Made by a program: the position numbers and the translations under genes. 64,000 nt of DNA from Microbulbifer sp. VAAF005 (GTDB lineage: Bacteria; Pseudomonadota; Gammaproteobacteria; Pseudomonadales; Cellvibrionaceae): assembly GCF_030012985.1 (NCBI RefSeq), contig NZ_CP120233.1, forward strand, positions 4,087,001-4,151,000, given 5' to 3'. A model generated the notes under the pieces. It saw only the letters and a program-made list of their open reading frames with translations. It did no database searches and was not told the origin of the DNA. Below, in pieces: positions 1-11,931 of the stretch; position 1 is the first letter of the stretch; each line of letters starts with the position of its first letter.

Positions 1-864
1 TTTGTACCGGCAGATGTGCATGCGGGTACGGTTATTAACTTACTGTTAATGACCTCAATTGCATTGCTGTTAGGTATTCACCTTGTGGCAGCTATTGGCG
101 GCGCTGATATGCCGGTGGTTATATCCATGCTGAACAGCTACTCCGGTTGGGCCGCTGCCGCTACCGGATTTATGCTGGGCAATGACCTGTTAATTGTAGT
201 GGGCGCCCTGGTGGGTTCTTCCGGTGCCATCCTGAGTTACATCATGTGCCGGGGAATGAATCGCTCTTTTATCAGCGTTATTCTCGGTGGATTTGGCTCT
301 GATGGTGGTGAAGTCTCCGATGAGGAAGTCGATGGTGAAGTAATTGCCATTGATCAACAGGAGCTTGCGGATGAACTGGATGCGGCGGACAGTATCATTA
401 TTGTTCCCGGATTCGGAATGGCGGTAGCCCATGCCCAGCAGGCGGTTAGTGACTTGACTGATCGTTTGAGAAAAGCAGGCAAAACAGTGCGCTTTGGTAT
501 TCACCCGGTAGCTGGACGTCTTCCCGGACATATGAATGTGCTCTTGGCTGAGGCTAACGTGCCTTACGATATCGTTCTGGAAATGGATGAGATTAATCCA
601 GACTTTCCCGCTACAGATTTGGTTTTGGTGATCGGTGCTAACGACACGGTAAACCCGGATGCAGTGGAAAAACCGGGCTCGCCTATCGCCGGTATGCCGG
701 TGTTGGAAGTTTGGAAGGCCGGCAAGGTTGTTATCCTTAAGCGCTCTATGGCTTCCGGGTATGCGGGAGTTGCTAACCCACTGTTTTACAAAGAAAACTC
801 ACGCATGCTGTTCGGTGATGCAAAAGATAGTTTGCAGGGGGTTTTGGGTAAGCTCGGAAGCTAA
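1..864 (+). CDS. pntB: NAD(P) transhydrogenase subunit beta, C-terminal part (5' truncated by window)
   Basis: This is the C-terminal 287 residues of the membrane-bound proton-translocating transhydrogenase beta subunit, which exchanges hydride between NAD(H) and NADP(H) using the proton gradient. The reading frame is open from base 1, so the start lies outside the window. The first ~90 residues hold the last hydrophobic helices. The rest is the NADP(H)-binding domain III, with the motifs [32 protein letters not shown] (both near the middle), [10 protein letters not shown] and the C-terminal [15 protein letters not shown]. These are family hallmarks. pntA would be expected upstream, outside the window. 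Highly confident identification; nothing odd is visible in the part seen. Confidence 0.95.
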   Translation, partial: FVPADVHAGTVINLLLMTSIALLLGIHLVAAIGGADMPVVISMLNSYSGWAAAATGFMLGNDLLIVVGALVGSSGAILSYIMCRGMNRSFISVILGGFGSDGGEVSDEEVDGEVIAIDQQELADELDAADSIIIVPGFGMAVAHAQQAVSDLTDRLRKAGKTVRFGIHPVAGRLPGHMNVLLAEANVPYDIVLEMDEINPDFPATDLVLVIGANDTVNPDAVEKPGSPIAGMPVLEVWKAGKVVILKRSMASGYAGVANPLFYKENSRMLFGDAKDSLQGVLGKLGS

Positions 865-1075
865 TCCCTGACCCGGGTTATCAAATGTAATTAAACCTAC
901 TTTGCACAGAAGGGCTTGGAGGGGTACAAATTGGACAGTGCCTCTTCAGGCCTTTCTGCGTTTAGGTTTGGTGATTTATTTTGATGAAAATATGGTTATC
1001 GAACCTCGCATCAAATAATGATAATCTCCCAGCCTTTACATATCTTTACAGTAGAGAGTTACAAGGAGTTTGGGG

Positions 1076-2660
1076 ATGGAAATCCGTCTACGTAAGCTAG
1101 CTTTAACAGGGGTGGTTACTCTGGGAGTTTTGGGTCTGGCAGCTTGTGGGGGGAGGCGGTTCTGATTCTGGGGCTCCGACAACAGATAGTGGTACTTGGG
1201 AAGAGGGTAATTTCCTGACCTCCTCTACCTATGCTAACCAGTGTGTTTCTCCTCGCAGTGGCACAGATCCAGCAACCGGTTCAGCCTACGCTGATGTAGC
1301 GGGCAGCCGTGAAGATGAGAATAACTGGCTGCGCTCAATGAGCAATGAACTCTACTTGTGGTATGACGAGATTGAGGATCAAAACCCAGCTGATTTCGAT
1401 GACTCTTTAGCTTATTTCGAAGAGCTAAGAACTTTCGCTCTGACTCCCTCCGGTCGGGAAAAGGATCGTTTCCATTACACTGTCCCCTCAGATGAATGGT
1501 ATTCAGAATCAGAATCCGGTGTTTACGTTGGCTATGGTGTTCAGTGGGCCCTACTTTCCAGCACCCCGCCACGTAAAGCAGTAGTCGCCTACCTGGATGA
1601 GGAAAGCGGTGGTGATTTGCCCGATATTATGACCCGTGGTGCAGAAGTTATTAGTGTCGACGGTGTTGATCTGGCCTACGGCGATGATGTGGATACCCTG
1701 AATTACGGTATGTGGCCAGAAAATGATGGTGAGTCCCACGTATTTGAAATAAGACCTTTGGGTTCTTCAACGATCGAGACTGTCACGCTGGTTGCGTCAC
1801 CGGTGCAATCTGACCCGGTTCAATATGTTAAAACTGAAGTGACAGATTCGGGCCGTAAAGTCGGTTATATGCTCTTCAATGATCATATTGCGACAGCGGA
1901 AGCGGAGCTGATTGATGCTGTTACCGAGCTTGAATCGGAATCTATTGAAGAGTTAGTGCTTGATCTTCGCTATAACGGCGGTGGCTATCTCGATATCGCT
2001 GCGGAACTGGCCTATATGATTGCCGGTGATACTACTGTGGGGCAAGTATTTGAAATTGCCCAATTTAATGACCAGCACCCGGAAACTAACCCAATTACCG
2101 GAGCGCCTTTGGATGGGACTCCATTCTATTCGACCGGCTTAGGCTTTATTGATGAGTCTTTATACGGAAAAAAACTGCCGACTTTAAACCTCTCGCGGCT
2201 GTTTGTCCTAACCAGTGAAAATACCTGCTCTGCCAGTGAAGCCATTATCAATGGCTTGCGCGGCATTGATATCGAGGTTATTCAGATAGGTGAGACTACC
2301 TGTGGTAAGCCCTATGGTTTTTATCCTTTGGATAATTGTGGCACCACTTATTTCACAATTCAGTTCTCCGGTGTGAATGCAAAAGGCTTTGGTGATTACT
2401 CCGATGGCTTTATGCCCAATGGTGATTACGGAACTGATGCCGATTTGCCAGGGTGTGTGATCGGTGACGATTTTGACAATCTCCTGGGGGATGTCGATGA
2501 AGCGCGCTTTGCTACCGCACTGAATTATATCGAGACCGGAGTGTGTGGAGATATTTCCACCAGTGCATTCTCCATATCAGGTGAAAGTGAAGATGCTCCC
2601 GTTTTCAATGCGAGAGTGACCAAGGAAGTTTCCCGCAGTAACCGCATAATGGTGAAATAA
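1076..2660 (+). CDS. S41-family (C-terminal processing-like) peptidase, predicted lipoprotein, apparent frameshift near the N-terminus
   Basis: Predicted outer-membrane or periplasmic serine peptidase of the S41 tail-specific protease family. An ATG at 1076, with AAGGAG just upstream, opens a lipoprotein signal peptide (hydrophobic core, then lipobox LAAC). That frame stops soon after the Cys. The rest of the protein continues in the next frame from about 1146. The break is at a run of six G (1148-1153); five G would join the signal peptide in frame to the GGGGSDSG linker, giving 527 residues. The peptidase part has a PDZ-like segment, the conserved LDLRYNGGGY stretch, the nucleophile context TSENTCSASEAI and the Lys context GETTCGKPYGF, consistent with a Ser/Lys dyad. 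A small lipoprotein gene follows after one base, probably in the same operon. The frameshift is probably a sequence error or variable tract. Confidence 0.85.
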
Positions 2661-2661
2661 A

Positions 2662-3036
2662 ATGAGAATGGCAGCTCTGGCTAAACTTTGTGGTTTTGCA
2701 TTAATGTGCCTTGGCTGCTCCTCTCAGCAAAGTGTTGAAACTGCAACACCGGCGCTGTTACTGGAAACAAGCCCGGAGATTCAAAGCAAGTTGCAAACTG
2801 CAGTTTCGCAAGCGTTGGGTGGAGCTAAAGTGACCCTTGGCCCGAAGGTGTTTGTAGATGATACCGTTTTAGTGCTTGAGAATACCCCGAAGCAGATGGC
2901 ATTGATTGGTAGGGATATGGGGCGGCCGATTAAGTTTCAGCTGGTCGGCAATGGTGAAAAGTGTTGGTTGACACGGCTGTCCACTGGAGAATCCTGGGAG
3001 TTGCCTGTGCTGTGTAAGCCAGTTTCCACTGGTTGA
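2662..3036 (+). CDS. Small predicted lipoprotein of unknown function
   Basis: A 124-residue protein starting one base after the stop of the S41 peptidase gene, so the two are probably translationally coupled. It begins with a short hydrophobic signal and a lipobox LMCLGC followed by SSQQ, which points to a lipid-anchored periplasmic protein. The mature part is about 105 residues, with two further cysteines (GEKCWLTR, PVLCKP) that could form a disulfide. I do not recognise a domain. Its position suggests an accessory to the S41 protease, but that is inference only. A bidirectional terminator follows. Confidence 0.75.
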   Translation: MRMAALAKLCGFALMCLGCSSQQSVETATPALLLETSPEIQSKLQTAVSQALGGAKVTLGPKVFVDDTVLVLENTPKQMALIGRDMGRPIKFQLVGNGEKCWLTRLSTGESWELPVLCKPVSTG

Positions 3037-3042
3037 GAAAAG

Positions 3043-3068
3043 AAAGGGGAGCATTAGCTCCCCTTTTT
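3043..3068. terminator. Bidirectional rho-independent terminator
   Basis: A perfect GGGGAGC/GCTCCCC stem with an ATTA loop, flanked by A-run and T-run on either side. It sits between the convergent small lipoprotein gene and yhbY and can serve both. Confidence 0.9.
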
Positions 3069-3070
3069 GT

Positions 3071-3372
3071 TTAACGCAGCAGGTTGGACTTGCGAATATC
3101 CGGCTTCTGCGCCGCGCGGAAAATCAGGGCAATCTTGCCGATTTCCTGTACCAGCTCGGATGAGGATTTTTCGCAAAGCTCACCAACGATTTGGTGGCGT
3201 ACTTCCCGGTCGGCGATCATCAGTTTGACTTTGATCAGCTCGTGGTCTTCGAGTGCACGGTTCAGTTCTTCCATCACCCCCTCGCTCAGCCCATTGCCGG
3301 CTACGGTCACGACAGGTTTCAGATTGTGACCTAGAGAGCGAAGAGCTTTTTGCGGTCGGCGGTTAAAGGCAT
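3071..3372 (-). CDS. yhbY: YhbY-family ribosome assembly RNA-binding protein (apparent frameshift near start)
   Basis: CRM-domain RNA-binding protein that associates with pre-50S ribosomal subunits. The body, with LGHNLKPVVTVAGNGLSE and the ALEDHELIKVKL helix, is diagnostic. The open frame can be read back only to a TTG at 3376, giving an unusual N-terminus. An ATG at 3372 with GGAG six bases upstream reads MPLTADRKK, the usual family N-terminus, but falls out of frame at a run of five A on the coding strand (T5 at 3347-3351 on plus). One extra A restores a normal protein of 100 residues. It is divergent from rlmE, the standard gammaproteobacterial arrangement. The frameshift is probably a sequencing or assembly error, since the gene is strongly conserved. 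Confidence 0.9.
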
Positions 3373-3409
3373 ACAATACTCCATTACCACTTTGTGGAAT
3401 TCGATGTGG

Positions 3410-3477
3410 GAGCGGCCACAGACCGCGATCGTCGCCAGCGTTTGTTCGGCGGACCCGATCGCGGCCAGTGGCCGCTC
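3410..3477. repeat. REP-like palindromic element between yhbY and rlmE
   Basis: Two arms, GAGCGGCCAC plus CGCGATCG on the left and CGATCGCG plus GTGGCCGCTC on the right, form a long imperfect hairpin around a ~24-base loop. The arm resembles the GTGGGAGCGG-type REP sequences common in intergenic regions of pseudomonads and relatives. Only one copy is seen in this window, so membership of a genome-wide family is inferred. Confidence 0.6.
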
Positions 3478-3515
3478 TTATAATTAAGCTGTAGTGATTG
3501 TAGGCATTGTACCCG

Positions 3516-4136
3516 ATGGGCCGATCTAAGAGCAGCCACCGTTGGCTGCGTGAACATTTTAATGACCATTACGTCAAACAGTCCCAAAAAGAGGGCTATC
3601 GCTCCCGTGCCAGCTACAAGCTGCAGGAGCTACAAAATAAGGACCGCTTATTCAAGCCAGGAATGACTGTTGTCGACCTGGGTGCGGCTCCAGGGGGCTG
3701 GTCCCAGGTAGCGATGGAGTTGGTAGGGCACAAAGGCAAGGTTTTGGCGTCAGATATATTGCCGATGGACCCACTGGCCGGTGTGGACTTTGTCCAGGGG
3801 GACTTTACCGAGGAGTCGGTGCTCAGTGAACTGTTACAGCGCATGGGCGATGAACTGGCAGACCTTGTGATTTCCGATATGGCCCCCAATATGAGTGGGA
3901 TACGCGATGTTGATCAGCCCGCCTCCATGTATTTGGTGGAACTGGCGGTCGATATGGCCCGGCAGGTACTTAAGCCCGGTGGTGCATTTGTTGCAAAGGT
4001 ATTCCAGGGAGAGGGTTTCGACGAGTTGATCCGCGACTTGCGTGGGAGCTACAACAGTGTCGTAACTCGCAAACCTGGTGCTTCCCGCCCCCGTTCACGT
4101 GAAGTATACGTGGTGGCGCGAGGATTTAAGGGCTGA
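3516..4136 (+). CDS. rlmE: 23S rRNA (uridine(2552)-2'-O)-methyltransferase
   Basis: RlmE/FtsJ methylates the 2'-hydroxyl of U2552 in the 23S rRNA A-loop, using S-adenosylmethionine, late in 50S assembly. The protein of about 206 residues has the SAM-binding motif [13 protein letters not shown] and the catalytic K-D-K-E set in the contexts [29 protein letters not shown] and [10 protein letters not shown]. The ATG at 3516 matches the usual [12 protein letters not shown]-terminus; an in-frame TTG three codons upstream is less likely. ftsH follows after about 180 bases, the classical heat-shock-linked pair. Confidence 0.97.
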   Translation: MGRSKSSHRWLREHFNDHYVKQSQKEGYRSRASYKLQELQNKDRLFKPGMTVVDLGAAPGGWSQVAMELVGHKGKVLASDILPMDPLAGVDFVQGDFTEESVLSELLQRMGDELADLVISDMAPNMSGIRDVDQPASMYLVELAVDMARQVLKPGGAFVAKVFQGEGFDELIRDLRGSYNSVVTRKPGASRPRSREVYVVARGFKG

Positions 4137-4314
4137 GAGCGACTGAGAACATCGGCGTATTTCTAGTCTGACTCCCCGTATGGTATAAGCGATACCTGTA
4201 TCGGGGGCGAAGGCTGTTGACCCCCCGCACCTATACTGGTTTTATCCGGTATTGATGTGGCCGGCATTGCCGGAATGAACGGATTTTGATTGCGAAAGCG
4301 AGAGGGCTATCCCT

Positions 4315-6243
<1,929 letters not shown>

Positions 6244-6272
6244 TTCTCCGAAGCGACTAACTGGACAAAACC

Positions 6273-6325
6273 AAATGCCGGGTTGGGGATAGGGCGATAG
6301 CCTGTTCCGATCCGGCATTTTTTTA
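6273..6325 (+). terminator. Rho-independent terminator after ftsH
   Basis: Stem AAATGCCGG / CCGGCATTT with a ~30-base loop, followed by a T-run. It lies directly before folP, so folP-glmM may depend on readthrough or on a promoter within it. Confidence 0.75.
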
Positions 6326-6334
6326 TTTCAGCCA

Positions 6335-7180
6335 ATGAAAATTATCTGTGGTAACCACACCCTAGACCTTTCCCAACCGGTGGTTATGGGGGTTCTGAAT
6401 ACAACGCCGGACTCCTTTTCCGACGGTGGCAATTACTATGCCTCCGGTAGCCTGGACTTGACCTTGGCTCTGCAGAGAGCGGAACAGATGCTCTCTGAGG
6501 GAGCGAAAATCCTGGATATTGGCGGAGAATCGACACGCCCTGGCGCATCGCCGGTCACCGAGCAGCAGGAACTGGATCGGGTAGTGCCGGTGGTGGAGGC
6601 GATCAAAGCGAACTTTGACGCGATTATCTCTGTCGATACCAGTACCCCGGCTGTGATGCGCGAGTCAGCTGCGGTGGGGGCGGGACTGATCAATGATGTT
6701 CGTGCCCTTGAGCGCCCAGGAGCACTGGAAGCAGCCGCAGAGAGTGGCTTGGCAATCTGCTTGATGCATATGCAGGGTCAGCCCGGCACTATGCAGGATG
6801 ATCCGTCTTACACTGATGTTGTAGAGGATGTCGCCAGGTATTTGCAGAAACGGGTCGATCTCTGTATCGATCTGGGCGTGACACGGAACCGGCTCATTCT
6901 CGACCCGGGTTTTGGCTTTGGCAAAACCGATGAGCACAATTTGGCGTTGTTGCGTAATTTGTCGCAGCTGGCGCCGTCGGATATGCCCATACTGGCAGGC
7001 TTGTCGCGCAAGTCGATGATCGGCCGCCTGCTCGATCGAGATGTAGATGGCCGCCTCCCCGGTAGCCTGGCCTTGGCCATGTTAGCTGCGCAAAAGGGTG
7101 CAAGAATTTTACGTGTCCACGATGTTGCGGAAACCGTGGATGTGTTGCGCATGCAGCAATTGGTTTGCAGCGAAATTTGA
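6335..7180 (+). CDS. folP: Dihydropteroate synthase
   Basis: Condenses 6-hydroxymethyl-dihydropterin diphosphate with p-aminobenzoate to form dihydropteroate in folate synthesis; the sulfonamide target. The 281-residue protein has the family signatures VMGVLNTTPDSFSDGG (N-terminus), GGESTRPGA, SVDTS, LMHMQGQPGTMQ, LDPGFGFGKT and LSRKSMIGRL in order along a TIM barrel. The ATG lies eleven bases after the ftsH terminator T-run, with no strong ribosome-binding site visible. It is followed by glmM, the standard gammaproteobacterial order. Length is normal. Confidence 0.97.
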   Translation: MKIICGNHTLDLSQPVVMGVLNTTPDSFSDGGNYYASGSLDLTLALQRAEQMLSEGAKILDIGGESTRPGASPVTEQQELDRVVPVVEAIKANFDAIISVDTSTPAVMRESAAVGAGLINDVRALERPGALEAAAESGLAICLMHMQGQPGTMQDDPSYTDVVEDVARYLQKRVDLCIDLGVTRNRLILDPGFGFGKTDEHNLALLRNLSQLAPSDMPILAGLSRKSMIGRLLDRDVDGRLPGSLALAMLAAQKGARILRVHDVAETVDVLRMQQLVCSEI

Positions 7181-7274
7181 TGAGTGATGTCTTACAGAGA
7201 CCTTAAGCCGCAGGGTCCTGTTGTGGTTTTCCGACAGAACAGAAAAGCGGCGAAGTACACAATTGAGAAGCGTT

Positions 7275-8627
7275 ATGGAAAGAAAGTATTTTGGCACTGA
7301 TGGTATTCGTGGTCGCGTTGGCGAGGGAGCAATTACTCCCGATTTTATGCTGCGCCTGGGATATGCAGCGGGCAAGGTACTGGGAAGAATTTCCAAAGCT
7401 AAACACCACCGACGTCCCCGCATCCTTATCGGTAAGGACACTCGGGTCTCCGGCTACATGTTTGAGGCAGCGCTGCAGGCGGGCCTGATTAATGCTGGCG
7501 TGGATGTCGCCCTGTTGGGGCCAATGCCGACTCCGGCGATCGCCTACCTGACCCGGACTTTCCATGCCGGTGCAGGCATTGTTATCAGCGCCTCCCATAA
7601 TCCTTACCACGACAATGGCATTAAGTTTTTCAGCGCTGAAGGCTCCAAGTTACCGGATGAGGTTGAATTGGAGATTGAAGCCGCTCTCGAGCTGCCGATG
7701 GAAACTTCTGACGATCTCGGTCGCGCCTATCGAGTTGATGATGCAGCCGCGCGTTACATCGAGTTCTGCAAGGCTTCCACGCCCTGGGGTTTCTCCCTTG
7801 AGGGTTTGAAGATTGTTCTCGACTGCGCCAATGGAGCCACTTATCACGTAGCGCCGATGGTGTTTCGTGAGCAGGGAGCAGAAGTCAGCGTAATTGGAGC
7901 GGGCCCTGATGGACTCAATATCAATCTAGATTGCGGCTCCACTAAACCTCAGCAGTTGCAACGGGCCGTGGTTAAGCGCGGTGCGGACCTGGGTATAGCC
8001 TTTGATGGTGACGGGGACAGGGTGTTGTTCGTCGATGCCAATGGGGAATTGGTCGATGGCGATCAGCTGTTGTATATCATCGCTATGCACCAGCATAAAT
8101 TCCTGGGCGGTTGTAGTGGTGTTGTCGGCACCTTGATGAGCAATTACGGTTTTGAGCTTGCATTGCGCGAAAACAAAATTCCGTTTGAGAGAGCCAAAGT
8201 GGGCGACCGCCATGTGCTTGAAAAAATGTCAGCTAATCAGTGGAAGCTGGGAGGCGAGTCGTCAGGCCATATTATCTGTGCCGATGCATCTACCACCGGC
8301 GACGGTATCATTGCCGCACTGCAGGTACTGCGTGGCCTGTGTGAATTTGATGAGCCCTTGCATCAGCTTAAATCCCGTATGACAATGTTCCCCCAGCACA
8401 TGATTAATGTGCAACTGGCTCATCGCGATGGTGTTCTCGATCACACAGACGTTAAGGCCATTGTTGTCGATGCAGAACGTCAGCTCGCAGACAGCGGACG
8501 TGTGCTGCTGCGGCCATCTGGCACAGAGCCTCTGATCCGGGTAATGGTTGAAGGCCGCGACAGCGCCCTGGTGGAACAGCTGGCCAAAGATATTTCCTCC
8601 GTGGTGGAGCGAATTGGAAATAACTGA
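7275..8627 (+). CDS. glmM: Phosphoglucosamine mutase
   Basis: Converts glucosamine-6-phosphate to glucosamine-1-phosphate for peptidoglycan and LPS precursors. The protein of about 450 residues has the N-terminal [13 protein letters not shown] motif, the phosphoserine loop [19 protein letters not shown], the metal-binding DGDGDR loop, the sugar-binding GGESSGH motif and the C-terminal [15 protein letters not shown] phosphate-binding loop. I chose the ATG at 7275 ([10 protein letters not shown]), with GAGAAG upstream, over an earlier in-frame start that adds 18 unrelated residues. It sits between folP and tpiA as in pseudomonads. Confidence 0.97.
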   Translation: MERKYFGTDGIRGRVGEGAITPDFMLRLGYAAGKVLGRISKAKHHRRPRILIGKDTRVSGYMFEAALQAGLINAGVDVALLGPMPTPAIAYLTRTFHAGAGIVISASHNPYHDNGIKFFSAEGSKLPDEVELEIEAALELPMETSDDLGRAYRVDDAAARYIEFCKASTPWGFSLEGLKIVLDCANGATYHVAPMVFREQGAEVSVIGAGPDGLNINLDCGSTKPQQLQRAVVKRGADLGIAFDGDGDRVLFVDANGELVDGDQLLYIIAMHQHKFLGGCSGVVGTLMSNYGFELALRENKIPFERAKVGDRHVLEKMSANQWKLGGESSGHIICADASTTGDGIIAALQVLRGLCEFDEPLHQLKSRMTMFPQHMINVQLAHRDGVLDHTDVKAIVVDAERQLADSGRVLLRPSGTEPLIRVMVEGRDSALVEQLAKDISSVVERIGNN

Positions 8628-8746
8628 TCTGCTGCGATTTAACCCGTAGTAAATCGGTCCTCTTGGGGCGCAGAAGAAACTCGTATAATTTTGGTTGTAT
8701 GTTGGCGTCAATGTCGCTAAGATTTGCGCCCCTTGAAGGAGCACAC

Positions 8747-9481
8747 ATGCGAACACCGCTAGTAGCAGCAAACTGGAAAATGAACGGCAGCCGCGAGTTT
8801 GCCGAACGTTTTTTCACCGAACTCAACCTCGAAGGTGTGAAGTCCGGTGTTGTTGTTTGCCCATCTTTTCCATACCTCGGCCTGGTGGCTGATGCAGCGG
8901 AAAAGAGCGGAGGTTTCAGCTTGGGTGCCCAGGACCTTAGCCAGGAGCCCGAAGGGGCGTTTACTGGTGAGGTTTCCGCTAGCATGTTACTGGATTGGAA
9001 TACCCGTTACGTTATTGTCGGGCATTCTGAGCGCCGTAGTCTCTACGGAGAAACCAGTGAGTTAGTGGCGAAAAAATTTGTTGCGGCCCAAGAGGCGGGA
9101 TTGACTCCAATACTTTGCGTCGGGGAAACCCTTGAAGAACGCGAGCAGGAGCGCACTCTCGAAGTGGTTGCAAAACAACTTCAAGCGGTTGCCGATATCA
9201 TTGATTCGGCTGGCTGGAAGCAGTCCGTGATTGCCTATGAGCCGGTATGGGCCATTGGCACCGGAAAAACTGCTACTCCTGATGAAGCCCAAGCTGTACA
9301 TGCATTTATTCGCTCGCAGTTGGGAGATTTGGGCGCTGAAGTACAGATTTTATATGGCGGTAGTGTAAAATCCGCAAATGCCAGGGAGCTTTTTGCCCAG
9401 GCAGATATTGATGGTGCCCTGGTGGGTGGAGCCTCGCTGGATGCCGGCGAGTTTGCTGAGATTTGTCGCGCTGCTGTTTAA
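8747..9481 (+). CDS. tpiA: Triose-phosphate isomerase
   Basis: Interconverts dihydroxyacetone phosphate and glyceraldehyde-3-phosphate in glycolysis and gluconeogenesis. The protein of about 244 residues starts MRTPLVAANWKMNGS, preceded by AAGGAG. Catalytic residues are visible: Lys in ANWKMN, His in VIVGHSERR and Glu in AYEPVWAIGTG; the phosphate loop is YGGSV. An upstream in-frame start would add 28 non-conserved residues and was rejected. Next is secG, the usual neighbour. Confidence 0.97.
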   Translation: MRTPLVAANWKMNGSREFAERFFTELNLEGVKSGVVVCPSFPYLGLVADAAEKSGGFSLGAQDLSQEPEGAFTGEVSASMLLDWNTRYVIVGHSERRSLYGETSELVAKKFVAAQEAGLTPILCVGETLEEREQERTLEVVAKQLQAVADIIDSAGWKQSVIAYEPVWAIGTGKTATPDEAQAVHAFIRSQLGDLGAEVQILYGGSVKSANARELFAQADIDGALVGGASLDAGEFAEICRAAV

Positions 9482-9551
9482 ATTGACAGCACGCGGGTTG
9501 GCGAATACTGAATAACGGGTTGTTTAGACCCCGGTAGAGAGTTTCCAGAAA

Positions 9552-9983
9552 ATGGAAAAATTGGTATTAGTTGTACACGTTTTGACCGCATTGGGCATTA
9601 TTGGCCTGATTTTGTTGCAGCAAGGTAAAGGTGCCGAAGCCGGTGCATCCTTTGGTGCGGGCGCGTCCCAGACAGTTTTTGGTAGTCAAGGTAGCGGAAA
9701 TTTCTTTTCCCGCTTGACAGCAATTTTTGCGACGGTATTCTTCGTCACCAGTTTCGGCCTGGCCATCCTGGCTAAGCAAGGTGCAGGCGCCAACGTTGAT
9801 GCGGACCTTCCGCAAATTCCAGCAATGGAGCAGCAAATTGGCCCAGCCGAAGAACTGCCGGCTATCGACAGCGATATCCCGCAGCTCGAAACAGATTTGG
9901 AAACTGGCGATATCCCGCAGATTCCTGCAGACAGCACCGGCTCAGAAGAGCCAGCTGCTAACCAGGAAAGTGAGGAACAGTAG
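9552..9983 (+). CDS. secG: Preprotein translocase subunit SecG
   Basis: Small inner-membrane subunit of the SecYEG translocon that stimulates SecA-driven export. The protein has two transmembrane helices (residues ~3-22 and ~52-72) separated by the conserved GAEAGASFGAGASQTVFGSQGSGNF loop region (roughly residues 28-50). The C-terminal ~65 residues form an acidic, Pro/Glu-rich tail with a repeated DIPQ-type motif, longer than in E. coli but common in marine gammaproteobacteria. The tRNA-Leu gene starts 12 bases after the stop, so the two are probably on one transcript. Confidence 0.95.
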   Translation: MEKLVLVVHVLTALGIIGLILLQQGKGAEAGASFGAGASQTVFGSQGSGNFFSRLTAIFATVFFVTSFGLAILAKQGAGANVDADLPQIPAMEQQIGPAEELPAIDSDIPQLETDLETGDIPQIPADSTGSEEPAANQESEEQ

Positions 9984-9995
9984 TAAAAGATTTTT

Positions 9996-10081
9996 GCCCA
10001 GGTGGTGGAATTGGTAGACACGCTATCTTGAGGGGGTAGTGAGCTATGCTCGTGCGGGTTCAAGTCCCGCCCTGGGCACCA
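9996..10081 (+). tRNA. tRNA-Leu (anticodon GAG)
   Basis: Complete cloverleaf: acceptor arms GCCCAGG / CCTGGGC, anticodon stem CTATC / GGTAG around a TTGAGGG loop (anticodon GAG), a long type II variable arm, a GGTTCAAGTCC T-arm and encoded CCA (10079-10081). Its 3' end is duplicated at 23154-23174, so it is the integration site of the adjacent island. Confidence 0.97.
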
Positions 10082-10083
10082 CA
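10063..10083. repeat. Left attachment repeat (attL core) in tRNA-Leu 3' end
   Basis: Identical over 21 bases to 23154-23174. It covers the end of the T-arm, the acceptor 3' strand, CCA and two further bases, so the tRNA gene stays intact on the left side. Confidence 0.92.
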
Positions 10084-10122
10084 CATGAAACTGAGAGAAA
10101 ACCTCAGTCAAATCAAAGAGTT

Positions 10123-10149
10123 AAAAGGAGGCTTCGGCCTCCTTTTTTT
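10123..10149 (+). terminator. Terminator for the secG-tRNA-Leu transcript, supplied by the island
   Basis: GGAGGC-TTCG-GCCTCC stem-loop followed by seven T. It lies just inside the island, directly upstream of the integrase. The original tRNA terminator seems to have been displaced to 23199-23231. Confidence 0.88.
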
Positions 10150-11928
10150 ATGTCTGATACTCCGCTGGCACACAATTGGTACACACTCATGCACCTGTTG
10201 AAGCGCCCGGATAGCCCCCACCTTTACTTCAATCTACGCCTCCCTAAATCATCGCGGTTCTTGCGCTTCTCCTTACATACAGTTGACAGAGATAAGGCTT
10301 CTAAGAGAGCGTTATACCTAGCAAGGAAGGTCAAGCAATGGCACTGGTTGGGTATGGACTACGAACAGATAAAACGTAACGCCTACGAGCAGGCAATAAA
10401 ATTTCGGGATGATTGGCTGGATGAGTTCTTTAGTGAAGGGGGATACGCTCTACATAGCTATGATGCAAAGCAGCTTTTAGCGGAGCATTTAGGGGAGAGT
10501 GTTGAGAGTGGCCCTCAGATTGAGTTGGATCTAGAGGAGGCCGAGGAAGAACTTCTGAGCAGCAATGTAAGACCTGAAAGAAAGGCTAAAACACTTCAGG
10601 CACGGATAGGGAAGTTACAAAGACAGTTATTGAGGGCTCAACAACGCCTTGTTTCTGGCTTGTCTACTCCCGATGAAGTTGAAGATGATTTAGCGGATTT
10701 ACTCGGAGCCCAGTTAACAATAGAAGCCCTTGAGCAACATAGGAGGCCTGAACGCGTTACCGAGTTGTTAAGCACTGCTAGCCAAGCAGCTTCGGCTGCC
10801 ATAGCTGTTGATAAAGTAAGTAGTCCCTCTCCGAAATTCTCAGAGCTGTATCAAGGTTGTGTGGATAACAAGAAGGCCGAGACCATAGCGAACCCACTAG
10901 GGCAGGGAACCTATGATGCGCTTCGTCTGGCCGCTGAGGATTTCTTGTGGGTATTTGGGGATATTTCTTTAAATGCTTTCAAGGTAAAGGATGCAATGCA
11001 TTTTAGAGATGTGCTACTGAGAGGCCCAAGTAACAGAAAGAAATATCCCGATCTTATACCTGAGGCAGTTTTATCTGGTGATGCAGAGTTTGGTAAGAGG
11101 ATGTCTGCTACCACGGTTGGGGAGCGCCTGCTCTATGTCTCTCAAATTTTTGAGTATGGGGTAAGGTTTGAGTGCATCAGTAAGAATCCCTTTAAAGGCA
11201 TTACGGTACAAAGGGATACTCCAAAGATGCCAGCTTACTCGCAGGAGGACTTGGAGCGTATCTTCAAGTCACCGCTATTTGTTTCTGGTAGTTCATACTG
11301 GAAGCGGTCTGCACGGCAGTCGCATTTTTGGGCGTTGATGATAGCGCTATTTACTGGTGCAAGATGTGGTGAGATAGCACAGCTTAGAGCCGAGGATGTA
11401 AGGGAGCAGGATGGTATTACTTATTTCAGCATCAATGATGAGGAGGGAAAGGCGGTCAAGTCTAAGGCTGCTATAAGAAAAGTCCCGGTCCACCCTAGAT
11501 TGGATGAACTGGGTTTCAGGGATTATCTGAAAGGTTTGCCTAATGTGTGGAATGAGACTCACCGCTCAGGGCTACTGTTACCCGGTATTCCAGCCCCATC
11601 AGTTAGGCAAAGGCCACATGCACGCCTTAGTAAGTGGTTCAATGAGCAGTACAGGGATCGCTATCTAGAAGGCTTTAAGGCAGAGAACAAATCTTTCCAT
11701 ACATTCCGTCGTAATTTCATTCGTAACTCATTAGTAAGCGATGCTAGTGAAACTCATGTGCTGAATATGGTTGGTCACCAAGAAGGTGAGTTCAGTACAG
11801 CAACTATCCACTATGCTCCCGAACGCTACACCCCTAAGCAGCTATATAATGAGCTTGTAAAGATGGACTATCCTTTCCTAGATTTTACAGCATTGGCTGC
11901 TTGTTGGAGGGAGATACCTAAGCCGTAA
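10150..11928 (+). CDS. Tyrosine-type site-specific integrase of the island
   Basis: Catalyses integration and excision of the island at tRNA-Leu. About 590 residues: an N-terminal Arm-binding-like domain (LYFNLRLPKSSRFLRFSLHT), a charged coiled-coil region around residues 130-200, a core-binding domain, and the C-terminal catalytic domain. Catalytic residues are visible as Arg in LFTGARCGEIAQL, His/Arg in SFHTFRRNFIRN, a second His in MVGHQEG and the Tyr nucleophile in the following IHYAPERYTPKQLY segment. The ATG at 10150 abuts the terminator T-run and has no good ribosome-binding site; ATG 10189 (MHLLKRPDSPHLYF) is an alternative start that keeps all conserved parts. The frame is open further upstream only through the tRNA gene, which I reject as coding. 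Confidence 0.93.
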   Translation: MSDTPLAHNWYTLMHLLKRPDSPHLYFNLRLPKSSRFLRFSLHTVDRDKASKRALYLARKVKQWHWLGMDYEQIKRNAYEQAIKFRDDWLDEFFSEGGYALHSYDAKQLLAEHLGESVESGPQIELDLEEAEEELLSSNVRPERKAKTLQARIGKLQRQLLRAQQRLVSGLSTPDEVEDDLADLLGAQLTIEALEQHRRPERVTELLSTASQAASAAIAVDKVSSPSPKFSELYQGCVDNKKAETIANPLGQGTYDALRLAAEDFLWVFGDISLNAFKVKDAMHFRDVLLRGPSNRKKYPDLIPEAVLSGDAEFGKRMSATTVGERLLYVSQIFEYGVRFECISKNPFKGITVQRDTPKMPAYSQEDLERIFKSPLFVSGSSYWKRSARQSHFWALMIALFTGARCGEIAQLRAEDVREQDGITYFSINDEEGKAVKSKAAIRKVPVHPRLDELGFRDYLKGLPNVWNETHRSGLLLPGIPAPSVRQRPHARLSKWFNEQYRDRYLEGFKAENKSFHTFRRNFIRNSLVSDASETHVLNMVGHQEGEFSTATIHYAPERYTPKQLYNELVKMDYPFLDFTALAACWREIPKP

Positions 11929-11931
11929 CAC

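Noticed and set aside
10039..10149. Upstream extension of the integrase frame through tRNA-Leu
   Set aside because: It would translate the tRNA and a terminator; conserved integrase residues begin after 10189.
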